Source: Bradyrhizobium sp. SZCCT0153 (GTDB lineage Bacteria > Pseudomonadota > Alphaproteobacteria > Rhizobiales > Xanthobacteraceae). From it: 64,000 nt of DNA. Under the pieces are notes generated by a model. The model ran no database searches. It was given only the letters and a program-made list of their open reading frames with translations, and was not told the origin of the DNA. A program made the translations under genes and the position numbers. Location of the stretch: assembly GCF_018129995.1 (NCBI RefSeq), contig NZ_JAFCKS010000011.1, forward strand, positions 1 to 64,000, in the 5' to 3' direction. Shown here one piece after another: positions 34,893 through 43,538 of this stretch. Position 1 is the first letter of the stretch; each line of letters begins with the position of its first letter.

Positions 34893-35320
34893 GCGCGCTT
34901 GCGATCGACGCGATCGCCGACGCCGAGGTCGAGCCGGTCGTCGCCCTGTGGCAGCGCTGCGGCCTGACGCGGCCGTGGAACGATCCGCATGCCGACGTCG
35001 CGCTGGCGCGGCGGCGCGAGAACTCGACGATTCTGGTCGGCCGCGACGGCGGCACCGTCGTTGCCACCGTCATGGTCGGCCATGACGGCCATCGCGGCTG
35101 GGTCTATTACGTCGCCGTCGATCCTGATGGCCGCAAGCGCGGCTATGGCCGCGCGATCATGTCCGCGGCCGAGGACTGGCTGCGCCAGGCCGGCATCGCA
35201 AAGCTCCAGCTCCTGGTCCGCCGCGAGAATGCGCAGGCCAATGCGTTTTACCAGTCGCTCGGCTTCGAGGAATCCACCTCGGTGATGTTCCAGAAGTGGC
35301 TCGACGGCCGCGAACACTAG
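34889..35320 (+). CDS. GNAT-family acetyltransferase (YpeA-like)
   Basis: A 143-residue acyl-CoA-dependent N-acetyltransferase. The GNAT core is clear: beta-strand 4 GWVYYVAVDPDGRKRGYG supplies the acetyl-CoA pyrophosphate loop (RKRGYG), followed by RRENAQANAFYQSLGFEE at the C-terminus. GTG start inside the GTGA overlap with the preceding flavoprotein gene, so translation is coupled. Substrate unknown. Confidence 0.85.
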   Translation: MSALAIDAIADAEVEPVVALWQRCGLTRPWNDPHADVALARRRENSTILVGRDGGTVVATVMVGHDGHRGWVYYVAVDPDGRKRGYGRAIMSAAEDWLRQAGIAKLQLLVRRENAQANAFYQSLGFEESTSVMFQKWLDGREH

Positions 35321-35333
35321 CTGAAAGACAGTC

Positions 35334-35915
35334 ATGACCATTTCCGATCGCGTCCGCATCAAGGACGTCCGCGTGCTCTCTGACAATTGGACCATCCTGA
35401 AAAACACCACGTTCGAGTACCGGCGCGCCAGCGGCGAATGGCAGACGCAGCACCGCGAAATCTATGAGCGCGACAACGCCGCGGCCGTGCTACCCTACAA
35501 CCGCGCGCGGCGCACCGTGATCCTGGTCCGCCAATTCCGCCTGCCGGCGTTCATCCGCGGCTACGACGATCTCCTGATCGAGGCCGCCGCCGGCGTGCTG
35601 GACGACGCCTCGCCCGAGGTGCGCATCCGCGCCGAGGCCGAGGAGGAAACCGGCTACCGCCTGCACCACGTCCACAAGGTGTTCGAGGCCTTCATGAGCC
35701 CCGGCGCCGTCACGGAGAGGCTGCATTTCTTCGTCGCCGAGTACGAGCCGGAGATGCGCGTCAGCGCCGGCGGCGGCCTCGCGCACGAAGGCGAGGACAT
35801 CGAGGTGCTGGAGCTCTCCATCGACGAGGCGCTGGCGATGATCGCGGACGGCCGCATCATCGACGCCAAGGCAATCATGCTGCTGCAGCATGCGGCGCTA
35901 CATGTGTTTCGGTAG
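35334..35915 (+). CDS. Nudix hydrolase, ADP/GDP-sugar pyrophosphatase (NudK-like)
   Basis: A 193-residue Nudix enzyme that hydrolyses a nucleoside diphosphate linked to another group. The Nudix box is AGVLDDASPEVRIRAEAEEE followed by TGY, with the metal-binding glutamates intact. The preceding VLPYNRARRTVILVRQFRLP segment and a C-terminal acidic loop resemble GDP-mannose pyrophosphatase NudK and ADP-ribose pyrophosphatases. It follows the GNAT gene by 13 bp, so the three genes from 33453 are one likely operon. Confidence 0.87.
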   Translation: MTISDRVRIKDVRVLSDNWTILKNTTFEYRRASGEWQTQHREIYERDNAAAVLPYNRARRTVILVRQFRLPAFIRGYDDLLIEAAAGVLDDASPEVRIRAEAEEETGYRLHHVHKVFEAFMSPGAVTERLHFFVAEYEPEMRVSAGGGLAHEGEDIEVLELSIDEALAMIADGRIIDAKAIMLLQHAALHVFR

Positions 35916-35916
35916 C

Positions 35917-35956
35917 TTTACCCGCCGCTGGAGGGGACCCTCCAGGAGAGGGTAAG
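35917..35956. repeat. Nested intergenic hairpin
   Basis: TTTACCC pairs with GGGTAA as an outer stem, and TGGAGGG with CCCTCCA inside it. It directly follows the Nudix gene stop and may end its transcript, or be one of the palindromic elements scattered in such genomes. Confidence 0.45.
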
Positions 35957-36077
35957 CGGCACCGCCGATGCGGCATCATCCGCAACTGCAATTCTGGCCT
36001 GCGCCGCGCTGCCCCCCGTTGAGCTCACCGCCGACTATCTCTAGTCTGGTCCCAACCAAGAACCAGGAGACGCGCCC

Positions 36078-37007
36078 ATGTCCGCTCTGCGCGACGACGA
36101 ATTCGGCTTTGCACCCGACTACGATGCCCCCGTCCCCTACATGCAGCGCACCCGCGACTATTACGCGGCGATCGGCTATACCACGGCGTATCGCTGGGCG
36201 CATTACACCGAGGCGCCATTCCAGCCGTTGAAGAAGCCGCTCGGACAATCGCGCGTCACCATCATCACCACGGCTGCACCGTTCGATCCGACCAAGGGCG
36301 ACCAGGGGCCGGGCGCGGCGTATAATGGCAGCGCGAAATTCTACCAGGTCTATGACGGTGACACGTCGAGGCAGCACGATTTACGCATCTCGCATATCGG
36401 CTACGACCGCAAGCACACCACGGCCACCGACAACGGCACCTGGTTTCCGCTGCCGCAGCTCTTGAAGGCGAGCGCGGCGGGACGGATCGGCGACGTCGCC
36501 CCGCGCTTCTTCGGCGCGCCGACCAACCGCAGCCATCGCGTCACGCTCGACACCGACGCGCCCGAGATCCTGGCGCGCTGCCTTGCCGACCAGGTCGACG
36601 TCGCGGTGCTGGTGCCGAACTGCCCGGTCTGCCACCAGACCACGGCGCTGGTGGCGCGGCATCTCGAGGCCGGCGGTATTTCGACCGTGATCATGGGCTG
36701 TGCCAAGGACATCATCGAGCACGCCGCCGTGCCGCGCTTCTTGTTCTCCGACTTCCCGCTCGGCAATTCCGCCGGCAGGCCGCAGGACGTCGGCTCGCAG
36801 GCGCAGACGCTCGAGCTGGCGCTGACACTGCTGGAGACCGCAAGCGGCCCGCAGACCACGATGCAGTCGCCGCTGCGCTGGAGCGAGGACGCCTCCTGGA
36901 AGCTCGACTACAACAACGTCGCGCAGCTCTCGCCTGAAGAGCTCGCGCGCCGCCGCGCCGAATTCGACAAGCAGAAGGAGATCGCGCGCGGCAATCGCGC
37001 CGCCTGA
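36078..37007 (+). CDS. Glycine/betaine reductase-like protein (GrdB-related)
   Basis: A 309-residue protein resembling the subunits of the clostridial-type glycine, sarcosine or betaine reductase component B. The segment VAVLVPNCPVCHQTTALVAR matches the redox-site region of GrdB, with CPVC (Cys at about 176 and 179) where selenocysteine sits in the classical enzyme. No other reductase subunit or thioredoxin gene is nearby, so full glycine reductase activity is unlikely. It is 36 bp upstream of a CoA-transferase gene and they probably act together. True substrate unknown. Confidence 0.65.
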   Translation: MSALRDDEFGFAPDYDAPVPYMQRTRDYYAAIGYTTAYRWAHYTEAPFQPLKKPLGQSRVTIITTAAPFDPTKGDQGPGAAYNGSAKFYQVYDGDTSRQHDLRISHIGYDRKHTTATDNGTWFPLPQLLKASAAGRIGDVAPRFFGAPTNRSHRVTLDTDAPEILARCLADQVDVAVLVPNCPVCHQTTALVARHLEAGGISTVIMGCAKDIIEHAAVPRFLFSDFPLGNSAGRPQDVGSQAQTLELALTLLETASGPQTTMQSPLRWSEDASWKLDYNNVAQLSPEELARRRAEFDKQKEIARGNRAA

Positions 37008-37043
37008 CGTCCTCCGACAACCAGAACAAAAAGGGAGAGAGAC

Positions 37044-38237
37044 GTGACGCGACCGTTCGAGGGCGTGAAGATCCTGGATTTCACCCAAGTGCTGGCCGGC
37101 CCCTATGCGAGCTACCAGCTCGCGCTGCTCGGTGCCGACGTCATCAAGGTCGAGCGGCGCGAGGGCGAGGACATGCGCCGCACGCCGCTGTCGCGCGAAT
37201 GGGCCGAGCGCGGCCTTGCGCCGGCGTTCCAGGCCATCAACGGCAACAAGCGCAGCCTGACGCTCGATCTGCAGAAGCCCGATGCGATCGCGATCGTGAA
37301 GAAGCTCGCGAGCCAGGTCGACGTCGTCATGGAGAATTTCCGCCCCGGCGTGATGGACAAGCTCGGCATCGGCTACGAGGCGCTCTCGGCGATCAATCCG
37401 AAGCTGATCTATTGCGCCGTCTCAGGCTTCGGCCAGACCGGCCCGGATCGCTTGCGGCCCGGCTATGACGGCAAGATGCAGGCGCTGTCGGGCATCATGG
37501 CGATCACGGGCCATCCCGAAACGGGTCCGACCCGCGCCGGCTTTGCGGTTTGCGACGTGCTTTCGGGCGCCACGGCTGCGTTCGGCGTGTCGAGCGCGCT
37601 GTACCAGCGCGACCGCACCGGCAAGGGGCAGCTCATCGACGTCTCCATGCTGGAGGCGACGATGGCGTTTCTCTCCGGGCAAATCGCGGACTGGTCGGTT
37701 GCCGGCCATCGCCAACAGTTGTCAGGCAATCAGGCCGTCAGCCGCCGGACAACGGCGAATTTGTTCAGATGCGGCGACGGCCACATCCTGCTCGCCGTCA
37801 ACAACGATAAGCAGTATCGCGCGCTGATGAGCGCGCTCGGCCGCGAGGACACGCTCTCCGATCCGCGCTTCGCCGACTGGTTCTCGCGCAACGAGAACGA
37901 GCCGGCCCTGCGCGCCGTCATCGAAGAGGCGCTCGCGGCCAGGCCCGCGCGCGAATGGGAGAGGATTTTGGAGGACGCCGGCGCGCCCTGTTCCAGCATC
38001 TGGAAGGTCGAGGAAGTGATCGATCATCCGCAGATCAAGGCCCGCGGCGCGATCCAGGAGCTGGATACGCCCTACGGCCTCCTGCGCTTCGCCGGCAGCG
38101 GATTCAAGCTCGCGCATGGCGGCGGCAAGCTGGACCGGATGGCGCCGGAACTGGGCGCGGATACGGACGCGGTGCTGGGAGAGTTGGGTTTCGATGCGGC
38201 GGAGATCGCGGCGCTCAGGGCAAGGGAGATCGTGTGA
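37044..38237 (+). CDS. CaiB/BaiF family (class III) CoA-transferase
   Basis: A 397-residue enzyme that moves CoA between carboxylic acids. Family features are the start FEGVKILDFTQVLAGPYAS, LGADVIKVE, NGNKRSLTLDLQ, and the catalytic Asp in GQLIDVSMLEA that forms the acyl anhydride. Length is typical. GTG start with a strong AGGGAGA site. It follows the GrdB-like gene and probably forms a two-gene operon with it; the acid substrate cannot be told. Confidence 0.9.
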   Translation: MTRPFEGVKILDFTQVLAGPYASYQLALLGADVIKVERREGEDMRRTPLSREWAERGLAPAFQAINGNKRSLTLDLQKPDAIAIVKKLASQVDVVMENFRPGVMDKLGIGYEALSAINPKLIYCAVSGFGQTGPDRLRPGYDGKMQALSGIMAITGHPETGPTRAGFAVCDVLSGATAAFGVSSALYQRDRTGKGQLIDVSMLEATMAFLSGQIADWSVAGHRQQLSGNQAVSRRTTANLFRCGDGHILLAVNNDKQYRALMSALGREDTLSDPRFADWFSRNENEPALRAVIEEALAARPAREWERILEDAGAPCSSIWKVEEVIDHPQIKARGAIQELDTPYGLLRFAGSGFKLAHGGGKLDRMAPELGADTDAVLGELGFDAAEIAALRAREIV

Positions 38238-38272
38238 GCGCGTAGCCTCACTCCACCCTACGGCGCCGGTGA

Positions 38273-39037
38273 TCAGAACAACGACCCTTGTCCGCCATCC
38301 TCCGGCCCGGCCACCGTTTTCCGCGCGGCCTTCTTCGGTTTCGCGGCCTCTACCTCCGCCTCCATCTCCTCCGCACTGATCGGCAGCAGCAACTGCTCGT
38401 CGTCATTGGCGACGCGATTGACGCGGGTGGAGACCGGGTGCCAGGCGAATTCGCCGATGCGCGGGGCCGTCATCAGCGGCAGGATCGTATCGACCTCGTC
38501 GCCCCTTATATCGAGCCAGCGCTCGAAATCGCGCGGGCTGATGGTGACGGGCACGCGGTCATGCAGCGCGGCCAGATCCTCGCCTGCCGCCGCCGTGACG
38601 ATTGCGACCGTATCGAGTTCTTCGCCGTTCGGCCCGGCCCAGGTCTCGAATATCGCGGCAAAGCCGAGCGGCGTGCCGTCGGCGCGGTGGATGAAGAAGG
38701 GCTGCTTGCGGCCACCTTCGGCCTTCCATTCGTAATAGCCGTCAGCCGGGATCAGGCCCCGCCGCCGGCGAATCGCGCGTTTGAACGCGGGCTTCTCCAG
38801 CACCGTTTCCGAGCGGGCATTGATCAGGAGCGTAAACCCTTTGGGATCCTTGACCCAACTCGGCAACAGCCCCCAGCGCATCAGACGGAAATGCCGCGCG
38901 CCGTTCTCGACCAGAACAACCGGAATCGGTTGCGTCGGGGCGACATTGTACCGGGGCGGGAAATTCGGCTGCTCGATGTAGCCGAACAGTTGCCGTAAAG
39001 CCGCGGGGGCCGAAGTTATGACGAAGCGTCCACACAT
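38273..39037 (-). CDS. SOS-response associated peptidase (HMCES/YedK)
   Basis: A 254-residue SRAP protein that forms a covalent bond with abasic sites in single-stranded DNA and shields them. The catalytic Cys2 opens the protein (MCGRFVIT) and needs removal of Met1. Asn in LINARSETV, the Glu in DGYYEWK and the His in LHDRVPVTI are conserved. The C-terminus is basic (KKAARK). No LexA box was recognised upstream. Confidence 0.92.
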   Translation of the reverse strand: MCGRFVITSAPAALRQLFGYIEQPNFPPRYNVAPTQPIPVVLVENGARHFRLMRWGLLPSWVKDPKGFTLLINARSETVLEKPAFKRAIRRRRGLIPADGYYEWKAEGGRKQPFFIHRADGTPLGFAAIFETWAGPNGEELDTVAIVTAAAGEDLAALHDRVPVTISPRDFERWLDIRGDEVDTILPLMTAPRIGEFAWHPVSTRVNRVANDDEQLLLPISAEEMEAEVEAAKPKKAARKTVAGPEDGGQGSLF

Positions 39038-39100
39038 CCTAGGGCGTCTATATAGGGTCTGTTCAGGTCCTTTTAACCCCGAACGTTAACACTGCGGCGG

Positions 39101-39601
39101 ATGAGCTCAACGGCCTCCCAACCCGCGCGGACGCATGCACAGACGGGCCCCGAGGCCGCCGCCTGGGCCGAGCGGCTGCGCGTGGCCAACATCAACCCTC
39201 GGACCGGGCTTGCCACCGACTATCTCAACCATTTCAATGAAGCCGTGATGCTGTTGGAGATGGTCCCGGACATGCCGGAATGCGCGGAAGATTTTTTGAC
39301 CTGGTCGCCGCTGTCCTATGCCGAGCATTTCACGGCGTCGAATTTCAAGGCCCGCGATCTGGCGATCGAGGCCTATGAAAAAGCCGATCCGAACCTGCGC
39401 ACACAGTTCGACCACATCACCGACACCATGACCTCGATCCTGACCGCGGTCGGATCGGCCATGCGCGAGGTCGAGAAGGACACGACCCGCGTCCGCCTCG
39501 CCGAGCAGGCGACGGCCTGGGTCAAGCCGTTGATCGCGGCCTGCGGCGGCATCATCAATGGCGGCGCGGAAGCCGACGTCGATACCATCATGGCGAACTG
39601 A
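39101..39601 (+). CDS. Conserved hypothetical protein
   Basis: A 166-residue soluble, mostly helical protein without signal or membrane segments. Distinct stretches are NINPRTGLATDYLNHFNEAV and DFLTWSPLSYAEHF. I believe it belongs to a family conserved in Rhizobiales, but no function is assigned. It precedes a Nudix gene by 3 bp, so the two are cotranscribed. Confidence 0.75.
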   Translation: MSSTASQPARTHAQTGPEAAAWAERLRVANINPRTGLATDYLNHFNEAVMLLEMVPDMPECAEDFLTWSPLSYAEHFTASNFKARDLAIEAYEKADPNLRTQFDHITDTMTSILTAVGSAMREVEKDTTRVRLAEQATAWVKPLIAACGGIINGGAEADVDTIMAN

Positions 39602-39604
39602 ACC

Positions 39605-40039
39605 GTGGCTGCGGTCGCCCAGCCCAGCCATCCCCAGGTCGCGGTCAGTGCCGCGATCTTCCGCGACGGCAAGGTGCTGCTGACCCGCCGCGCCCGCTCG
39701 CCCGCCAAAGGGTTCTATTCGCTGCCGGGCGGCCGGGTCGAGTTCGGCGAATCGCTGCACCAGGCGCTGGCGCGCGAGGTCGACGAGGAGACCGGGCTCG
39801 CCATCGAGATCATCGGTCTCGCCGGTTGGCGCGAAGTGCTGCCGGCCACGGCCGGCGCCGGCCATTACCTGATCATGTCCTTTGCCGCCCGCTGGGTGGC
39901 CCGGGAGCCGGCCCTGAATGATGAGCTCGACGACTACCGCTGGATCGCCCCGGACGCCCTGGCGAGCCTCGGCGACCTCAAGCTGACCGGGGGGCTGGAG
40001 GAGGTCATTCAGGCCGCCGCCCGGCTGATCGGGCCCTGA
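39605..40039 (+). CDS. Nudix hydrolase (MutT-like)
   Basis: A 144-residue Nudix protein. The box reads GGRVEFGESLHQALAREVDE followed by ETGL, a full match with the RE-EE core. SLPGGRVEFGE with the N-terminal strand AAIFRDGKVLLTRRA is typical of small ADP-ribose or nucleotide pyrophosphatases. GTG start immediately after the preceding stop. Substrate not predictable from sequence. Confidence 0.87.
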   Translation: MAAVAQPSHPQVAVSAAIFRDGKVLLTRRARSPAKGFYSLPGGRVEFGESLHQALAREVDEETGLAIEIIGLAGWREVLPATAGAGHYLIMSFAARWVAREPALNDELDDYRWIAPDALASLGDLKLTGGLEEVIQAAARLIGP

Positions 40040-40086
40040 CCGCCTCGCCTTGCTTCCACCGGCGTGAAGAGGCATACACCCCGCCG

Positions 40087-40464
40087 ATGTCCACGCGATT
40101 TCTGGCCATTTTCGCCCTGATTCTCGCCTGCGCCTCCGCGCCCGCCCGGGCCCAGGACGTGGCGGCGCCGTTCGACGCCGATTTGCAGCGGCTGGCGGAG
40201 ATTCTCGGCGGGCTGCACTATCTGCGCGGCATCTGCGGGTCCAACGAAGGCAACAAATGGCGCAACGAGATGCAGGCGCTGATCGATGCGGAAACCCCCT
40301 CCGGCGAACGCCGCACCCGCATGATCGCCGGCTTCAACCGCGGCTATAACGGCTTCCAGCAGACCTACCGGAGCTGCACGCCCGCCGCGACGGTGGCGAT
40401 CCGCCGCTATATCGAGGAAGGCTCGAAAATCTCGCGCGATCTCACGGCGCGTTACGCGAACTGA
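40087..40464 (+). CDS. TIGR02301-family periplasmic protein
   Basis: A 125-residue protein with a cleavable signal peptide (ending ASAPARAQ, about residue 23). The mature part has LGGLHYLRGICG and GFNRGYNGFQQTYRSCTPAA, characteristic of the alphaproteobacterial TIGR02301 family. Two cysteines may form a disulphide in the periplasm. Function unknown. Confidence 0.8.
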   Translation: MSTRFLAIFALILACASAPARAQDVAAPFDADLQRLAEILGGLHYLRGICGSNEGNKWRNEMQALIDAETPSGERRTRMIAGFNRGYNGFQQTYRSCTPAATVAIRRYIEEGSKISRDLTARYAN

Positions 40465-40645
40465 GCGCCCGCCCCCCTCATCCGAACGCAAGTCCCTCAT
40501 CCTACGCGTCGCAGGAACCCTGTCATCGTCTTTGTTCACAGCCGTTAACCGTTCCTAAAGATGTGGCCTAGCGGGCGTTAATGCGCGTGCTACACCTCTC
40601 GCACAGCGCATCGCCGTGGATCGCGCCCCAGCCCTGTCGAGTTTC

Positions 40646-40912
40646 ATGAGCCATCCAGTGTCCTATGCCCCCGCCCGCGCGCCGCTACCCGATCACGAGC
40701 AGAAACAGGCCGCGCTGAGCTATCTCAACGAGGCCTGGGCCGAAGCGCGCCACGATGGCGTCGACGGCGACTGCCTGGCGCAGGCGAGCCTGTTTGCGGC
40801 CTTGGCCGAGCTCGTGGGCACCTATGGCGAGGACGCGGTGGCGAAATTCGTCGAGGGCTTTCCCGGCCGCATCCGCAACGGCGAATTCTCCGTCGACATC
40901 TCCCGGCAGTAA
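40646..40912 (+). CDS. Small hypothetical protein
   Basis: An 88-residue acidic protein starting MSHPVSYAPARAPLPDHEQ, predicted helical and soluble. The open frame reaches a GTG at 40616 that lacks a ribosome site; the ATG at 40646 has a weak GAG before it. A GC-rich hairpin follows the stop. No family recognised. Confidence 0.6.
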   Translation: MSHPVSYAPARAPLPDHEQKQAALSYLNEAWAEARHDGVDGDCLAQASLFAALAELVGTYGEDAVAKFVEGFPGRIRNGEFSVDISRQ

Positions 40913-40928
40913 CCGCTGTTCGAAAATG

Positions 40929-40949
40929 ACCCCGCCACGCGGGCGGGGC
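40929..40949 (+). terminator. GC-rich hairpin after 40646 gene
   Basis: CCCCGCC (40930-40936) pairs with GGCGGGG (40942-40948) across a five-base loop, 17 bp past the stop. No T-run follows, so termination strength is uncertain. Confidence 0.5.
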
Positions 40950-41100
40950 CAGTCTACGGATGAATGACTTTGCGAACAGGATTTTGCGAACGAGTTCGCG
41001 AAGTCTGCTGCGTTTATCGCACGGAAGCCGCCTTACCCGGACAAGCATTAGTCTCGCGACGGCCGGGAGATGTTCCCGCTGCGGTCGGGAAATGTTGTCT

Positions 41101-41970
41101 CTAGTCCGTCTCGATCGGCAGCGCCGGGTCCCTCGCCCACTCACCCATCGAGGCGTCGTACAGCGTCAGCTTGTCGTAGCCGAGTTGCGTCAGCATCAGC
41201 AGGTCGATCGTCGCCGAGATGCCGCCGCCGCAATACAGGATCACATCCTTGTCGCGCGTGACGCCTGCCGCGGCGAACTTCGCTTCGGCATCCGCAAGCG
41301 AGGTCAGGGTCTTGTCGGCATTCACGAGCGTTGCAGCCGACACGTTGACGCTGCCGGGAACACGGCCGGGCCGGCCGTAGCGGCTCGGCTCGAGGCCGCG
41401 ATGAAACTGCGGTCCCAGTGCGTTGACGATTGCCGTGGAGGGATCACCGATCCGCGCCTTTACGGCGTTCTTGTCGACGAAGAAGCCCGCGCGCGGCGCG
41501 GCCTTGAAGGTCGTGGCGGGATAGCCCTTCGATGCGCCCGTTACGACCGGCCGCCCCTCGGCCTTCCATTTGTCGAAACCACCATCGAGCACTTTCGCAT
41601 CGACGCCGAGCGAGCGCAGCATCCACCAGAACCGCGTCGACCACATCATGGTGCCGATGCTGTAGAGCACGATGGTCTTTGACGCATCCGCGCCATGGCG
41701 GCCGAACGCGGCCTCCAGCTGCGCGATACCGGGCATCATGAAGAACTGCTGCGCGGAGGTGTCGGAGAACTCGCCCTGCAGGTCGAGGAAATCGGCGCCC
41801 GGGATGTGGCCGGCCGCGAAGGTCTTGTCGCCGGGCACTGCGCGATAGGGCAAATCGCTGCCCGGTGGCACCGGCTCGTTGTAGGTCGTGCAGTCGTAGA
41901 GGCGCAGGTTGGGATCGCCGAGTATAGCGGCGAGTTGGTCGGTGGTGATGAGGGGTGTCGGTTGGGACAT
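41101..41970 (-). CDS. Thiosulfate/3-mercaptopyruvate sulfurtransferase
   Basis: A 289-residue two-domain rhodanese that transfers sulfane sulfur to thiol acceptors or cyanide. The inactive N-terminal domain has GHIPGADFLDLQGEFSD. The C-terminal domain carries the active Cys in VILYCGGGISATID. CGGGISA is close to the CGSGVTA loop of mercaptopyruvate sulfurtransferases. The start is ATG 41970. The frame runs on to 42096, but that extension is the translated palindromic repeat (residues like EERSNPESLRGG) and is not part of the protein. Confidence 0.88.
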   Translation of the reverse strand: MSQPTPLITTDQLAAILGDPNLRLYDCTTYNEPVPPGSDLPYRAVPGDKTFAAGHIPGADFLDLQGEFSDTSAQQFFMMPGIAQLEAAFGRHGADASKTIVLYSIGTMMWSTRFWWMLRSLGVDAKVLDGGFDKWKAEGRPVVTGASKGYPATTFKAAPRAGFFVDKNAVKARIGDPSTAIVNALGPQFHRGLEPSRYGRPGRVPGSVNVSAATLVNADKTLTSLADAEAKFAAAGVTRDKDVILYCGGGISATIDLLMLTQLGYDKLTLYDASMGEWARDPALPIETD

Positions 41971-42012
41971 CTGACTGCTCTCCCTATCGAGGGAGTGTAG
42001 CTTTCTCCCCTC

Positions 42013-42090
42013 GTCTTTGCGCGCAGCGAAACAATCCAGACTGCCGCCGCGGAGGGATTCTGGATTGCTTCGCTCCTCGCAATGACGAGG
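42013..42090. repeat. Dispersed intergenic palindrome
   Basis: CAGCGAAACAATCCAGA on one side is inversely repeated by TCTGGATTGCTTCGCT on the other, around a GC-rich centre. Elements with this core (CAATCC-GGATTG with AGCGAAG) are, from memory, frequent between genes in Bradyrhizobium. It lies between the sulfurtransferase and dihydroorotase genes. Confidence 0.7.
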
Positions 42091-42102
42091 CTGCATCCTG
42101 CC

Positions 42103-43437
42103 CTACTGCTTCAGCGTCTCCAGAAACCGCACGGGCTCGCCTTGCGAAGCCGTCACCAGTTCGCCCTGCCACATCACGCGGCGACCGCGGATGAAGGTGC
42201 CGACGGGCCAACCGGTCACACGCACGCCATCATACGGCGTCCAGCCGGCCTTGGAAGCCACCCATTTGTTGGTGATGGTTTCGCTGCGCTTGAGATCGAC
42301 GATGGTGAAATCGGCGTCGTAGCCCGCGGCGATGCGGCCCTTGCAGGCCATGTTGTAGAGGCGCGCGGGGCCGGCGCTGGTGAGGTCGACGAACCGTGCC
42401 AGCGACAGCCGGCCGGCATTGACGTGGTCGAGCATGAGCGGCACCAGCGTCTGCACGCCGGTCATGCCCGAGGGCGAAGCGGGATAGGTCTTCTGCTTCT
42501 CTTCCAGCGTATGCGGGGCGTGATCGGAGCCGAGCACGTCGATGATGCCCTGCTCGATGCCGCGCCAGATGCCGGCGCGGTGATCGGCGCCACGCACCGG
42601 CGGGTTCATCTGCGCCAGCGTGCCGAGCCGCTCGTAGCATTCGGGCGCGACCAGCGTGAGATGGTGCGGCGTCGCCTCGCAGGACGCGACGTCCTTGTGG
42701 TCGCGCAGGAACTCGATCTCTTCCTTGGTCGAGATGTGCAGCACGTGGATACGCTTGCCGGTCTCGTGCGCGAGCTTGACCAGGCGCTGCGTCGCCGTCA
42801 GCGCCGCGGTCTCGTCGCGCCACACCGGATGCGAGCGTGTATCGCCCTCGATGCGCAGCGGCTTGCGCTCGTTGAGGCGGTATTCGTCCTCGGCATGGAA
42901 GGCGGCGCGGCGGCGGATCACCTGGAAGATACGGCGCAGGCTCTCGTCGTCCTCCACCAGCAGCGCGCCGGTCGAGGAGCCGATGAACACCTTGACGCCG
43001 GCGCAGCCCGGCGCGCGTTCGAGCACCGGCAGGTCCTGCACGTTCTCGCGGGTACCGCCGATGAAGAATGCGAAATCGCAATGCATGCGGTGATGGGCGC
43101 GCTTCACCTTGTCGGTGAAGGTGGCCTCCGTCACGGTCAACGGAGACGTGTTCGGCATCTCGAACACGGCGGTGACGCCGCCCATCACGGCGCTGCGCGA
43201 GCCGGTCTCGAGGTCTTCCTTCTGCTCCAGCCCGGGCTCGCGGAAATGCACCTGCGTGTCCATCACACCGGGCAGGATGTGCAGGCCCTTGCAGTCGATC
43301 ACTTCCGCGGCAGACGCCTGCGACAGCGGGCCCAATTCGGCGATCCGGCCGTTGGTGATGCCGATATCGCGAACACCCTCGCCGTCCTGGTTGACCACGG
43401 TGCCACCCCTGAGGATCACATCGAAACGCTGGGTCAT
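42103..43437 (-). CDS. pyrC: Dihydroorotase (class I type)
   Basis: A 444-residue amidohydrolase closing carbamoyl-aspartate to dihydroorotate in pyrimidine synthesis. Metal-site features: HFREPG after PGVMDTQV, Lys in GVKVFIGSSTG as the carbamylated bridging lysine, HVLHIST, ATPHHL, and the catalytic Asp in DVLGSDHAPHT. Allantoinase-like members share this plan, so some doubt on substrate remains. It stands alone; no other pyr gene is in the window. Confidence 0.88.
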   Translation of the reverse strand: MTQRFDVILRGGTVVNQDGEGVRDIGITNGRIAELGPLSQASAAEVIDCKGLHILPGVMDTQVHFREPGLEQKEDLETGSRSAVMGGVTAVFEMPNTSPLTVTEATFTDKVKRAHHRMHCDFAFFIGGTRENVQDLPVLERAPGCAGVKVFIGSSTGALLVEDDESLRRIFQVIRRRAAFHAEDEYRLNERKPLRIEGDTRSHPVWRDETAALTATQRLVKLAHETGKRIHVLHISTKEEIEFLRDHKDVASCEATPHHLTLVAPECYERLGTLAQMNPPVRGADHRAGIWRGIEQGIIDVLGSDHAPHTLEEKQKTYPASPSGMTGVQTLVPLMLDHVNAGRLSLARFVDLTSAGPARLYNMACKGRIAAGYDADFTIVDLKRSETITNKWVASKAGWTPYDGVRVTGWPVGTFIRGRRVMWQGELVTASQGEPVRFLETLKQ

Positions 43438-43538
43438 GGCTGAAGGCCTCTCTCATCCCCAAGCGCAGGGCTCGAGGTCTTGTCGTTTAATCCTTGCGGG
43501 CTTACGTTCCGGAGCAACATGTCGCAAGAGATTTTCGC

